Counted from the first letter of the stretch, positions 7,710-15,981 are shown. The stretch: 27,269 bases of DNA from a virus (IMGVR_UViG_3300025806_000160:1-27269); one strand, 5' to 3'. Notes: generated by a model not told the origin, from the letters alone. Numbers and translations are program-made.

Positions 7710-8767
7710 TGAAAATTGCAATCATTTCTGATACACATGCAGGTTGTAGAAATTCTTCTGACATTTTTATAAACTACCAACGACGGTTTTATGAGGAAAT
7801 ATTCTTTCCATATCTAAAAGAACATAACATTGCCGAGCTTATACATCTTGGTGACTACTATGATAACCGCAAAATCGTCAACATAAAAGCTATTGATGCC
7901 AATCGCAACATGTTTCTTCAACCAATGAAAGATGCCGGTATTAATATGCGTATCATTCCAGGGAATCATGACATATACTTTAAGTCGACAAATGAAGTAT
8001 GTTCTCTAAATGAATTAATGTGGGGATACGATAACATTGAAATAGTTTCTAAACCAGCTGAAGTCGATTATGACGGCTGTAAGATTGCTTTAGTTCCTTG
8101 GATCAATAATAACAATTATGCTGAGTTTATGTCTTTCATCAAAAAGACTAAGGCTTCTATATTAGGCGGTCACCTAGAGCTAAATGGTTTTGAAATGATG
8201 AAAGGAATAACTAATAACCACGGAATGGAAACTGAAGCATTTGAACGCTTTGAGCAGGTATATAGCGGTCACTTTCATACAAAGTCAACTCGAGGCAATA
8301 TTACATACCTTGGGTCTCAAATGGAATTTACCTGGGCTGATGTCGATGATCCTAAGTTCTTTCATATATTTGATACTGAAACCCGTACAATAGAAGCAAT
8401 TCGCAATCCTATAACGATACATCAGAAAATTTATTATAACGATGAAAACGAATCATATGAAGACTTCCCATTTGAAGAACTTAAAGATAAGTTTGTAAAG
8501 GTTATTGTTGTTAAGAAGACTGACCCTGCATTGTTTAATGGATTCGTTGATAAAGTTCAAGATTCAGGTATTTACGAATTGAAAATAGCCGAAACCTTCG
8601 ACCAATTTGCGGGTTCAAGTGTTGGAGACGATAACATATCAATTGAAGACACTACAACCTTACTTGACTCATATGTTGAGTCGGTTGAAACTGACCTTGA
8701 TAAGAATAAAATCAAAGGCATAATGCGAAAGCTGTATGCTGAAGCAAGCAACCTGGAAATATCATAA
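7709..8767 (+). CDS. 47: gp47 recombination nuclease subunit (Mre11/SbcD-like)
   Basis: At 352 residues (T4 339), this is the metallophosphatase nuclease subunit of the gp46/gp47 complex, which resects double-strand ends for recombination-dependent replication and degrades host DNA. Metal-binding motifs are complete: SDTH (D8, H10), GDYYDN (D49), PGNHD (84-88), GGHLE (H155) and GHFH (H188, H190). It overlaps gp55 upstream and gp46 downstream, each by one base, so the three are one coupled operon. Confidence 0.96.
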   Translation: MKIAIISDTHAGCRNSSDIFINYQRRFYEEIFFPYLKEHNIAELIHLGDYYDNRKIVNIKAIDANRNMFLQPMKDAGINMRIIPGNHDIYFKSTNEVCSLNELMWGYDNIEIVSKPAEVDYDGCKIALVPWINNNNYAEFMSFIKKTKASILGGHLELNGFEMMKGITNNHGMETEAFERFEQVYSGHFHTKSTRGNITYLGSQMEFTWADVDDPKFFHIFDTETRTIEAIRNPITIHQKIYYNDENESYEDFPFEELKDKFVKVIVVKKTDPALFNGFVDKVQDSGIYELKIAETFDQFAGSSVGDDNISIEDTTTLLDSYVESVETDLDKNKIKGIMRKLYAEASNLEIS

Positions 8768-10488
8768 TGAGTGTAGCCTTTAAAACAATAAAATGGAAAA
8801 ACTTTTTATCAACTGGTGATAAGTTTACTGAAATTCAACTTGACCGTTCTCCGACTACTTTAATTGTCGGCAAGAACGGTGCTGGTAAGTCCACGATGCT
8901 TGATGCTTTATCGTTTGCGCTGTTTGGCCGGCCGCATCGATCAATCAATAAACCTCAACTTGTAAATTCTGTAAACGAAAAGCAATGTGAAGTACACGTT
9001 GAATTTACTATAGGTATACATCAATTTAAAATCATTCGTGGTATTAAGCCTAACATATTTGAAATTTATCAAGATGGCGTGATGATTAATCAAAATAGTG
9101 CAGTTCGTGATTATCAGCATTATCTTGAGCAAAACGTACTAAAGCTTAATCATAAATCTTTCCATCAAATTGTAGTCTTGGGATCTTCATCTTTTATTCC
9201 TTTCATGCAATTGCCTGCTCATCACAGACGAGATATTATTGAGGATCTTCTTGATATTAATATCTTTTCTAAAATGAACGGCATTCTTAAAGAGTCTATG
9301 GGTAAACTTCGAGAGTCTTTATCTGATTTTAATAATCAAATCGATACTATAAAAGACAAGATTGAACTTCAAAGAAAGTATGTTACTGATATTTCGCTTT
9401 TGAATGAAGAACATCTTGAATATAAACGAAGTATAATTGTTACGTCTAAATCAGAATTAGATATGATAACCGGTGAGAACTACAGTTTGCAAAATTACAT
9501 TAGTGAACATAGCGCGGCAACATCTGCAAAACACTTGACTATTGAAAAGATTAGCAAAAAGCTAGGTAAGTATGAATCGACATTTAAGACTGAAATTCGC
9601 GGAGTAGTAAAAGAAGCAAAGTTTTATGACGAACATGAAAATTGTCCGACATGTTCCCAGGACATTGACGAACAGTTTAGAGCTGAACGTAAAGCAAAAG
9701 CGACTTCACGCGCTAAAGATCTTAAAGATGGTATTAATAAACTTACTATTGAAATTACTGAAACTGATATGGCATTGGCTGAGTCGCAAATTGCTTTAAA
9801 CGATATTACAGCAAAAAGCAATAGCATTATTGCTAATGACAAGTTGATTAAAAAAATAAATAAGTCAATTGACACAATTCAGGTCGAAATTGATGACATT
9901 TCTAAAACTAATAATGATGTTAATAACGAAAAGTCAAAGCTTCAGGAAATGATTGAATTGAAAGTAGAGCTTCTTAATAAAAAGATTGAAGTTGTTGAAG
10001 ACCAGCGTTATTCAACAGTTGCACAAGAAATGTTAAAAGACACTGGTATTAAAACTAAAATTATTAAACAGTATTTACCTGTTATGAATAACTTAATCAA
10101 TCAATATCTCCAAACAATGGATTTCTTTGTATCTTTCAATCTTGATGAAAACTTTAATGAAACTATTAAGTCTCGCCATCGTGATCAGTTCAAATATAGC
10201 TCTTTCAGCGAAGGTGAAAAGGCAAGGATAGATCTTGCATTACTGTTTACATGGAGGCAGATTTCTACCATGAAAAACTCTTCATTAACTAATTTGTTGA
10301 TACTTGACGAATCATTTGATTCTTCTATGGACGGCGAAGGTATTGGTCATCTTACAAAGATACTTCAAAGCACGTGTGCCGATACTAATGTGTTCGTTAT
10401 CAGTCACCGCGAATCTTTAGAAGATAGCTCTTTGTTCAAATCAAAGATTGAATTCGTCAAAGAGGGCAACTTTAGTTCAGTCGCGTAA
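8767..10488 (+). CDS. 46: gp46 recombination ATPase subunit (Rad50/SbcC-like)
   Basis: This 573-residue protein (T4 560) is the partner of gp47. The ABC-ATPase head is split by a coiled coil. Walker A GKNGAGKS is at 35-42, a zinc-hook CPTC at 293-296 is at the tip of the coiled-coil arms, the signature SFSEGEKAR is at 479-487, and Walker B LLILDES carries D514/E515. Coiled-coil sequence fills the arms on both sides of the hook. The operon from the promoter at 7071 ends here; a short gap follows before the accessory island. Confidence 0.96.
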   Translation: MSVAFKTIKWKNFLSTGDKFTEIQLDRSPTTLIVGKNGAGKSTMLDALSFALFGRPHRSINKPQLVNSVNEKQCEVHVEFTIGIHQFKIIRGIKPNIFEIYQDGVMINQNSAVRDYQHYLEQNVLKLNHKSFHQIVVLGSSSFIPFMQLPAHHRRDIIEDLLDINIFSKMNGILKESMGKLRESLSDFNNQIDTIKDKIELQRKYVTDISLLNEEHLEYKRSIIVTSKSELDMITGENYSLQNYISEHSAATSAKHLTIEKISKKLGKYESTFKTEIRGVVKEAKFYDEHENCPTCSQDIDEQFRAERKAKATSRAKDLKDGINKLTIEITETDMALAESQIALNDITAKSNSIIANDKLIKKINKSIDTIQVEIDDISKTNNDVNNEKSKLQEMIELKVELLNKKIEVVEDQRYSTVAQEMLKDTGIKTKIIKQYLPVMNNLINQYLQTMDFFVSFNLDENFNETIKSRHRDQFKYSSFSEGEKARIDLALLFTWRQISTMKNSSLTNLLILDESFDSSMDGEGIGHLTKILQSTCADTNVFVISHRESLEDSSLFKSKIEFVKEGNFSSVA

Positions 10489-10534
10489 AGTCTCTCCTTA
10501 TAACCTAATGATCTATTATATTCTTTTTAATTAT

Positions 10535-10563
10535 TATACATTTCTAATTAAAATGGATATAAT
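10535..10563 (+). promoter_or_regulatory. TATACA-type early promoter cassette, copy 1
   Basis: TATACA (10535-10540), 17 bases, TATAAT (10558-10563), followed by AGTACCATAAATTGA. The -10 and the 15 bases after it recur identically at 11942-11962, and a relaxed form recurs at 14486 and 14729. This copy forms the left border of the accessory island. Confidence 0.75.
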
Positions 10564-10610
10564 AGTACCATAAATTGATAACAACTATAACAACTATTTG
10601 GAAAAAGAAG

Positions 10611-10898
10611 ATGAATATACACATTGAATTAGTTAAGAAATGGTTGGCTGATCCAGAATCAGTTAGTCAAGAAGAATTAAAAGCTAATGCTGATAATACT
10701 GCTGCTGCTTATGCTGCTGCTGCTTATGCTGCTGATGCTGCTGAGGCTGCTGATGCTTATGCTGCTAGTGCTGCTGATGCTGCTGCTGCTTATGCTGCTT
10801 ATGCTGCTGATGCTGCTGCTGATGCTGCTGAGGCTGCTGATGCTTATGCTGCTACTTATTGGGTAAAACGCTATGAAAAATTAAAGGAGAAAGCGTGA
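10611..10898 (+). CDS. Alanine-rich repeat protein
   Basis: The start is ATG 10611 after GAAAAAGAAG; an earlier in-frame ATG lacks a binding site. The product is 95 residues. Residues 1-29 are ordinary and helical (MNIHIELVKKWLADPESVSQ). About 55 residues follow made almost only of Ala with regularly spaced Asp, Glu and Tyr (AAYAADAAEAADAYAA units), then a charged end YWVKRYEKLKEKA. The repeat should form a long amphipathic alanine helix. I recall similar proteins in accessory regions of other marine and aquatic phages; no function is known. The next gene starts at the stop codon (TGATG), so four small genes read as one operon. Confidence 0.75.
   Translation: MNIHIELVKKWLADPESVSQEELKANADNTAAAYAAAAYAADAAEAADAYAASAADAAAAYAAYAADAAADAAEAADAYAATYWVKRYEKLKEKA
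10728..10853 (+). repeat. GCT-type triplet repeat with an exact 39-base duplication
   Basis: Within the alanine-repeat gene, a 39-base segment at 10728-10766 recurs exactly at 10815-10853, inside a longer array of GCT, GAT and TAT codons. The spacing (87 bases) is a multiple of three, so loss or gain of a unit keeps the frame. Confidence 0.9.
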
Positions 10899-11161
10899 TG
10901 AATTTATACAAAATAAGCCAGTCAGTAAACAATGACTACGACACTTATGACTCAGCAATCGTAGCAGCACCAGATGCGGAAAAAGCCCGTGTAATGCATC
11001 CTAACGGTGTTAAATCAGACCGATTGGATAGGAAAACACCTATAAGCTTTAGTATGGGAGACTGGGTCGTTTACCCAAGCGACGTAACAGTAGAACTCAT
11101 TGGAGTAGCTTCAGAAAAAACACAACGCTCAGTTATATGCGCTTCATTTAATGCAGGGTAA
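10898..11161 (+). CDS. Small conserved phage protein of unknown function
   Basis: The start is ATG 10898 overlapping the previous stop, with AAAGGAG upstream (10883-10889); 87 residues. The pattern KISQSVNNDYDTYDSAIVAA followed by a DAEKARVMHP segment is one I recall from small hypothetical proteins in many tailed phages and prophages of Gammaproteobacteria. No catalytic motif is visible. It is the second gene of the island operon. Confidence 0.75.
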   Translation: MNLYKISQSVNNDYDTYDSAIVAAPDAEKARVMHPNGVKSDRLDRKTPISFSMGDWVVYPSDVTVELIGVASEKTQRSVICASFNAG

Positions 11162-11173
11162 GGAGCAAGAGTG

Positions 11174-11587
11174 ATGAGCCTAGAACAATACAAAGATGCA
11201 AACAGAAAGGAATTGTGGGAAATATTGCAGATTCAAGTAGAACAGATTGCAGAGCTTGAGAAAGAGCGTGATGAATGCCATGCAATGGTTGTTTACATGG
11301 GTGCAATCATGGATGAGTCGGAAGGTGTTGCTGGGTATCACTTAAATGGCGATATTGCCAAGTGGGACGATTTATTTACAGTACCTTTATATGAAAATGC
11401 ACTACAAGCACACAGCCTAGAGCAGCAAGCTAAGGGATTAGAGGACTATGTAAGTAAAACTATGGACAATAGTTATATATTACATTTAGACCCCGAAGAT
11501 ATTCACCATTGTATTCTCATCGACCTAAATGCAACAGCCTTGCGTTTACTTGAGAAAGCCAAAGCACTAAAGGAGCAAGGCGAATGA
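11174..11587 (+). CDS. Coiled-coil accessory protein of unknown function
   Basis: At 137 residues, it starts at ATG 11174; AAGGAG lies just upstream, and the GTG at 11171 would be too close to it. The N-terminal part (NRKELWEILQIQVEQIAELEK) is a strong coiled coil with ERDECHAMVVYMG after it. The C-terminal part is helical with EKAKALKEQ. It resembles small accessory proteins of other phages in style, and no function can be assigned. It overlaps the next gene by 4 bases (ATGA). Confidence 0.7.
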   Translation: MSLEQYKDANRKELWEILQIQVEQIAELEKERDECHAMVVYMGAIMDESEGVAGYHLNGDIAKWDDLFTVPLYENALQAHSLEQQAKGLEDYVSKTMDNSYILHLDPEDIHHCILIDLNATALRLLEKAKALKEQGE

Positions 11588-11862
11588 CTGATACATTCAT
11601 AACTGAATATTATTTCTGGATAGCAATACCCGCACAAATTCTAGGTTTTATACTAGTGTATGCTACAGCAAGACATTTGCATGACTATCTAAACCAGCAG
11701 GCCACAGCAATGATGTTCGCATGGCTATGGCCTCTTAGTTTTATGTTAGTAATAGTCTGCATTACGGTATTTATAGCATATGCAGTACTTACTGGAATAG
11801 CATTAGTTGTTACTTGGTTAGCTGATAAAACAATTGGTAAATTAATGAAGGAGCAAGAGTAA
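11584..11862 (+). CDS. Small two-helix membrane protein
   Basis: Of 92 residues, two long hydrophobic segments (about 8-27 and 42-75) are divided by a polar turn (ARHLHDYLNQQ), with a charged Lys/Glu end (DKTIGKLMKEQE). The second segment is long enough for one extended or two short helices. It is probably an inner-membrane protein of the host during infection. It is last in the four-gene island operon. No family is recognised. Confidence 0.65.
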   Translation: MTDTFITEYYFWIAIPAQILGFILVYATARHLHDYLNQQATAMMFAWLWPLSFMLVIVCITVFIAYAVLTGIALVVTWLADKTIGKLMKEQE

Positions 11863-11891
11863 TGAACAAACACATTAAATTAGTTATATAG
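11862..11891 (+). pseudogene. Nine-codon remnant resembling the start of the alanine-repeat gene
   Basis: An ATG overlapping the previous stop (TAATG) opens MNKHIKLVI and stops at TAG 11889-11891. It aligns with the first residues of the alanine-repeat protein (MNIHIELVK), and 22 of the first 25 bases match by hand. It lies just before the second copy of the same promoter cassette. It looks like a cut-down copy left by recombination. Chance similarity over so short a stretch cannot be excluded. Confidence 0.4.
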
Positions 11892-11918
11892 ATATTCTTT
11901 TTTATTCTATAAAAACTA

Positions 11919-11947
11919 TATACATTAGTGCCAATTCTTGTTATAAT
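11919..11947 (+). promoter_or_regulatory. TATACA-type early promoter cassette, copy 2
   Basis: TATACA (11919-11924), 17 bases, TATAAT (11942-11947), then AGTACCATAAATTGA, identical to copy 1. The upstream part TTCTATAAAAACTATATACA matches copy 4 at 14692-14711. It drives the VWA-protein gene; the leader ends GTTAAGGAATAAAAT before a TTG start. Confidence 0.8.
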
Positions 11948-11977
11948 AGTACCATAAATTGAGTTAAGGAATAAAAT

Positions 11978-14200
11978 TTGAAATCACATAAATCACTACT
12001 TGCAAAGCTACTCGCGAACGAAGACGTTAATGTCGAAGTTGCTGCAGCTGCAACCGCTTCTTTTAATCCTGTTACACGCACCATCCGAATCCCTGCTTGG
12101 AAAGATATTTCAAATGATACTCATGATTTGCTTTTAGGTCACGAAGTAGGTCACGCATTATATACGCCAACTGAAGGTTGGCATGACGCAGTTCATAATT
12201 ATGACTTTCCAAAAGCATACGCAAATATCGTTGAAGATATTCGTATTGAGAAAAGCATTCAATCAAGATATCCTGGCTTACGCAATAATTTTATTGGCGG
12301 TTACAAAGAATTGCTTGAACGCGACTTCTTCGGAATCAATGGTACTGACATAAACGCTATGTCTTTCATGAATCGCTTGAACGTTAAATCAAAATGCCGC
12401 GACCTTGTCGATGTAAAATTCTCTAAAGAAGAAATGCTTTACGTTAAAAAGGTTTATGCTTGTAACGACTTCGATGAAGTAATTGATGTTTGTGTTGAAT
12501 TGCACGAATGGTTAAAAGCCAAAAACGAAAAAGCTAAAGAGCCTGAAGCACAACCTGAGCCTGAAGCTGAAGAAACTTGTGAAACTCCGGCTGAAGAAGG
12601 TGATACTGACCAGGTTGAAGAAGAAACAACTGAAGGCAGTGACACCGACGAAGAAGAGGAAACCGAAGAAGAGGCAAAAGCAGGAGTAGACGACGAAGAA
12701 TCTGAAGCCGATGCTGATGCCGAATCTGAGGAAACCGAAGAAACTGATAATACGACTGAAGAGCAAGGTGACGAAGAAACTGATTCTGACGAGTTAGGCG
12801 ACGATGATGAAGAGCCTCTTGATGAAGATTTTGATTACACTGACGCCGAAACTGATAATACTTTCCGTGAAAACGAAGAATCGTTAGGTACTGATGATAA
12901 AAATGAAATACCAACAGTTGTTAATATTCCGGTTTATTCTGAATTGAAAAAACATATCGTATCATGGGAAAGAGCTCGCGAACTTCGTGCAATAAAATTT
13001 GAAAAGTTAAAAAATACAAAAACTTATACAAAACCTGGTCATTATAACTGGTCAAACAATTGTGAAAAACGATTCGTTGGAGATTATTACGATGCTGAAT
13101 TTAACATCGCACTTAAATCTGCAAACGAAAATGCTGAAGCTTTGGTTAAAGAATTCGAGCGTAAAAAATCAGCTTGGCAGTCGCAACGTTCTCAAGAATC
13201 AAGAAAAGGCTCTTTGAATATGTCAAAACTTCATAACTATAAATTCTCTGATGATATCTTTATGTCGAATATTAACATGCCTAATTACAAATCTCATGGT
13301 TTGGTTTCGCTAATTGACTTCTCAGGCTCAATGCATGGCAATATGATTACTACAATCACTCAAGCTTATGTCCTTGCTGCATTCGCTAAAAGAGTTAATA
13401 TTCCATTTAATATCTGCAGCTTTACCTCATCGCGTTCAGCCTCTGAATGCTTTGATAGAGCTCGAGAAAAACAGCCTGAAAATGATTTAGATATGAAAGA
13501 TATTTTAATGGTTGAGCAATTTACTGACCAAATGAATAAAGCGGCTATTGTCGATACTTTCAAAACATTATGGAAAACCTATCAAGAATCTTATTATACA
13601 ATTGCTGCACCTTGTGACACTTTAGGTGGTACTCCACTTGACGGTTCAATTGCTGCGATGGTATCAGTCATTGATAACTTCAAAACTAAAAATCGACTTC
13701 AGAAGGTTTCGTTTATTACAATCAACGATGGTGATACTTCTCCAAGCATTGCTCATGGCCTGTGGGGCGGCGCTAAATCACGTCTTTATTACAAAAATAA
13801 ATTCATTGCTGAACTTGATTGGAGATCTTACAAAAAGAATTCAAGCAATGGAATAATTGATAACCTAACAAATTGCATTAAAGATCTTGGAGTTACTACG
13901 GTTGGTTTTTACATTACAAGAAACATTAGACAAGAATATTATTCAACTAATCTTGCAGCTTGTCCAAAGGCCAGAAAAACCTTTAATGAAAGCGGCATCG
14001 TAAAAGAGCTTGATAAAGACACTGAATATGACGCTTATTACTTCATGAAAGCCTTACCTAAATTAGATGATGGTGATGATTTTAGTAATATCAATGAAAA
14101 TTCTAAAAAAGCTGATTTGAATAAAGCTTTAAAAAGCATGGGTAAAAACCGAATCTTTACTCGAGTTTTTGCAAAAACATTAGCTGAGGCAATAGCATAA
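11978..14200 (+). CDS. VWA-domain protein with HExxH motif (CobT-like)
   Basis: This 740-residue protein begins at TTG 11978, 7 bases after AAGGA; no ATG is available nearby. Visible parts: an N-terminal HEVGH (55-59) with NIVEDIRIEKS about 25 residues later, a zinc-site layout seen in CobT/NorD-type VWA proteins. A very acidic Glu/Asp/Thr linker follows (about 185-300). The VWA domain has a full MIDAS DFSGSM (D447, S449, S451) and GGTPLDG near residue 550. The AAA+ ATPase at 14765 is its natural partner, as MoxR/CobS-type ATPases work with VWA proteins. In phage it may be a chaperone or protease-like remodeler; cobalt chelation is not shown. The acidic linker creates long false frames on the minus strand. 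Confidence 0.75.
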   Translation: MKSHKSLLAKLLANEDVNVEVAAAATASFNPVTRTIRIPAWKDISNDTHDLLLGHEVGHALYTPTEGWHDAVHNYDFPKAYANIVEDIRIEKSIQSRYPGLRNNFIGGYKELLERDFFGINGTDINAMSFMNRLNVKSKCRDLVDVKFSKEEMLYVKKVYACNDFDEVIDVCVELHEWLKAKNEKAKEPEAQPEPEAEETCETPAEEGDTDQVEEETTEGSDTDEEEETEEEAKAGVDDEESEADADAESEETEETDNTTEEQGDEETDSDELGDDDEEPLDEDFDYTDAETDNTFRENEESLGTDDKNEIPTVVNIPVYSELKKHIVSWERARELRAIKFEKLKNTKTYTKPGHYNWSNNCEKRFVGDYYDAEFNIALKSANENAEALVKEFERKKSAWQSQRSQESRKGSLNMSKLHNYKFSDDIFMSNINMPNYKSHGLVSLIDFSGSMHGNMITTITQAYVLAAFAKRVNIPFNICSFTSSRSASECFDRAREKQPENDLDMKDILMVEQFTDQMNKAAIVDTFKTLWKTYQESYYTIAAPCDTLGGTPLDGSIAAMVSVIDNFKTKNRLQKVSFITINDGDTSPSIAHGLWGGAKSRLYYKNKFIAELDWRSYKKNSSNGIIDNLTNCIKDLGVTTVGFYITRNIRQEYYSTNLAACPKARKTFNESGIVKELDKDTEYDAYYFMKALPKLDDGDDFSNINENSKKADLNKALKSMGKNRIFTRVFAKTLAEAIA

Positions 14201-14424
14201 TGGATATCGTGATTATAGTTTCTGGAATTTACTTCATGGGTTGTCTGATAATGGTTTTTTGTGAACCGATACTAAACAAAAATGAAGAGGCAGATTATCC
14301 GGGCATGGTAATACTGTGGCCGATTGCGGTAGCGGCAATTATAGCAGTATTACCATATGTCGCGCTACAGATACTCATCATTACGCCAGTTTCAAAGGCC
14401 GGTAAAAGATTCTTTGGAGAATAA
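14200..14424 (+). CDS. Small two-helix membrane protein
   Basis: This 74-residue protein is coupled to the VWA gene by TAATG. Two hydrophobic segments (about 2-21 and 35-60) flank a short charged loop (NKNEEADYPG), and the end is basic (SKAGKRFFGE), giving a hairpin in the membrane. No family is recognised. Its coupling with the VWA protein suggests a membrane anchor or co-expressed partner, which is inference only. Confidence 0.65.
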   Translation: MDIVIIVSGIYFMGCLIMVFCEPILNKNEEADYPGMVILWPIAVAAIIAVLPYVALQILIITPVSKAGKRFFGE

Positions 14425-14463
14425 GGCTATTCCTTTTTGTTCTAAAAATAACGCAATAAACTA

Positions 14464-14491
14464 TATACATTTGTTCTAGATTTGATATAAT
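14464..14491 (+). promoter_or_regulatory. TATACA-type early promoter cassette, copy 3
   Basis: TATACA (14464-14469), 16 bases, TATAAT (14486-14491), then AGATCTATAAATTGA and a GAGGAATAAAA leader. It belongs to the same repeated promoter family as 10535, 11919 and 14706, with a spacer one base shorter. Confidence 0.7.
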
Positions 14492-14522
14492 AGATCTATA
14501 AATTGAACTGAGGAATAAAAAC

Positions 14523-14699
14523 ATGAGATTAGCAATTGAACAAATTATGAAAGCCGCCAAGTGTACCGAAGCGCAAGCAAACACTATCGAGAATTACATC
14601 GATGATAATTGGCTTATTGATTGGTCAGAAGATTCTTTACGCAAAATCAACAAAACTGCTCGTGAAGCGGTTATAGCCTTAGAACTAAATGTTCTATAA
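14523..14699 (+). CDS. 58-residue protein of unknown function
   Basis: ATG 14523 follows GAGGAATAAAAAC (a GAGG binding site, 9 bases). The protein begins MRLAIEQIMKAAKCTEAQAN and has a Trp/Asp-rich middle (IDDNWLIDWSEDSLRKI) and a helical end. It is soluble and acidic. It has its own promoter (14464) and its stop codon lies inside the upstream part of the next promoter cassette, so it is a one-gene unit bracketed by two repeated promoters. No homologue is recognised. Confidence 0.7.
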   Translation: MRLAIEQIMKAAKCTEAQANTIENYIDDNWLIDWSEDSLRKINKTAREAVIALELNVL

Positions 14700-14705
14700 A
14701 AACTA

Positions 14706-14734
14706 TATACATTACCGAATAAAATTGATATAAT
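14706..14734 (+). promoter_or_regulatory. TATACA-type early promoter cassette, copy 4
   Basis: TATACA (14706-14711), 17 bases, TATAAT (14729-14734), then AGATCTACAAATTGAGTTAAGGAATAAA shared in large part with copies 2 and 3. It drives the CobS-like ATPase gene. Confidence 0.8.
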
Positions 14735-14764
14735 AGATCTACAAATTGAGTTAAGGAATAAATT

Positions 14765-15913
14765 ATGAATACCGAATGTTTTGATGTTATCACCGCCCGT
14801 CTTACCGCCCTTCCTGAAAAAACTTACAAGAAAGCCGATATTGTCGCTGCTTGTTCCGATGTTGAAAACCGCCATGTACAGCGGTTCATTTACCGTGCAA
14901 TGGTTCGAGTTAAAACTGGAGTTTACGCTTTACCTAACGACGGTGTCTCTGCACCCGTTAAAACCACTCCTGTCAATCCAATTGCTCAAGCTGTTGTAGA
15001 AGCAACTCAGCCTCAACTACAGACCTATATTGATGATTCCGTATATATCCCAAAGGCCGATAGCTTATATGTCCCTTGGGGCAACTCGAAGTCAGTTTCT
15101 GATGTTGTAAAAGCAGGTATATTCTTTCCAGTGTATATAAGCGGTATGTCAGGCAACGGCAAAACGATGATGGTTGAGCAAGCTTGTGCAAAACATAAAC
15201 GACAATATATACGTGTACAGATTACACCAGAAACTGACGAAGACGATCTTATCGGAGGTTTCCGTTTAATCAATGGAGATACCGTATTCGCAGAAGGTCC
15301 TGTTATCAAAGCAATGCGTAAAGGTGCAGTTCTTCTTATTGATGAAATTGACCGTGGAACTAATAAGATCATGTGTTTACAAGGTATCATGGAAGGTAAA
15401 CCTATTCTTATTAAGAAAACTGGTGAAACTGTAGTACCTGCCGAAGGATTTCAAATAATTGCTTCAGCAAACTCAAAAGGTCGCGGTTCTGAAGATGGCC
15501 GATATGCTTCTTCAATCATCGATGATGCTTTTCTTGAGCGGTTTGTTGTTACAATGGAACAGCCTTATCCTTCTGAAGCAACTGAACGTAAGATACTTAA
15601 ACTTCATGGAGATTTATATGGAGTTGACGATACCGAATTTTTTGAGAAACTTGTTATGTGGGCTCAAGCAATTCGTAAGACATTCTTTGAGACAGACGGC
15701 GCAGGTATTGGTGATCTTATTACTACTCGCCGCTTGACACATATCGTTAAAGCAGTAACAGTTTTTAAAGACCGAAAGAAAGCTGTTGAACTTTGTGTAA
15801 ACCGTTTTGATGCCGATATTCGTGATGCATTCATTGACCTTTATGGTAAAATCGATGCTGGCGAAGATTTGCAAAACGAAGACAGTGGCGAAGATACTCA
15901 TTTATCTTTTTAG
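14765..15913 (+). CDS. cobS: AAA+ ATPase of the MoxR/CobS type
   Basis: This 382-residue ATPase is of the kind annotated cobS in marine T4-like phages. An N-terminal ~65 residues resemble a small helical domain, followed by a linker and the AAA+ core: Walker A GMSGNGKT (127-134), Walker B LLIDEID (190-196), sensor-1 ASAN (233-236), and candidate arginine finger in ERF (258-260). The C-terminus is acidic. In bacteria CobS pairs with CobT in cobaltochelatase, and MoxR ATPases pair with VWA proteins in chaperone systems. The VWA protein at 11978 is the likely partner. Whether the substrate is a metal-chelation enzyme or a phage protein is unknown. It is driven by the promoter at 14706. Confidence 0.85.
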   Translation: MNTECFDVITARLTALPEKTYKKADIVAACSDVENRHVQRFIYRAMVRVKTGVYALPNDGVSAPVKTTPVNPIAQAVVEATQPQLQTYIDDSVYIPKADSLYVPWGNSKSVSDVVKAGIFFPVYISGMSGNGKTMMVEQACAKHKRQYIRVQITPETDEDDLIGGFRLINGDTVFAEGPVIKAMRKGAVLLIDEIDRGTNKIMCLQGIMEGKPILIKKTGETVVPAEGFQIIASANSKGRGSEDGRYASSIIDDAFLERFVVTMEQPYPSEATERKILKLHGDLYGVDDTEFFEKLVMWAQAIRKTFFETDGAGIGDLITTRRLTHIVKAVTVFKDRKKAVELCVNRFDADIRDAFIDLYGKIDAGEDLQNEDSGEDTHLSF

Positions 15914-15922
15914 AAAAAACTA

Positions 15923-15951
15923 TTGACACGCGAGTTATTATTTGATATAAT
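15923..15951 (+). promoter_or_regulatory. Sigma70 early promoter for gp45
   Basis: TTGACA (15923-15928), 17 bases, TATAAT (15946-15951), a full consensus match 31 bases upstream of the gp45 ATG and starting 10 bases after the ATPase stop codon. Confidence 0.93.
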
Positions 15952-15981
15952 AGCTCTATTAATTAAACAAAAGGAAAAACT

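Noticed and set aside
10698-10860. CRISPR-like repeat array
   Set aside because: The repeats are in-frame alanine codons of a short gene without unique spacers or palindromic repeats.
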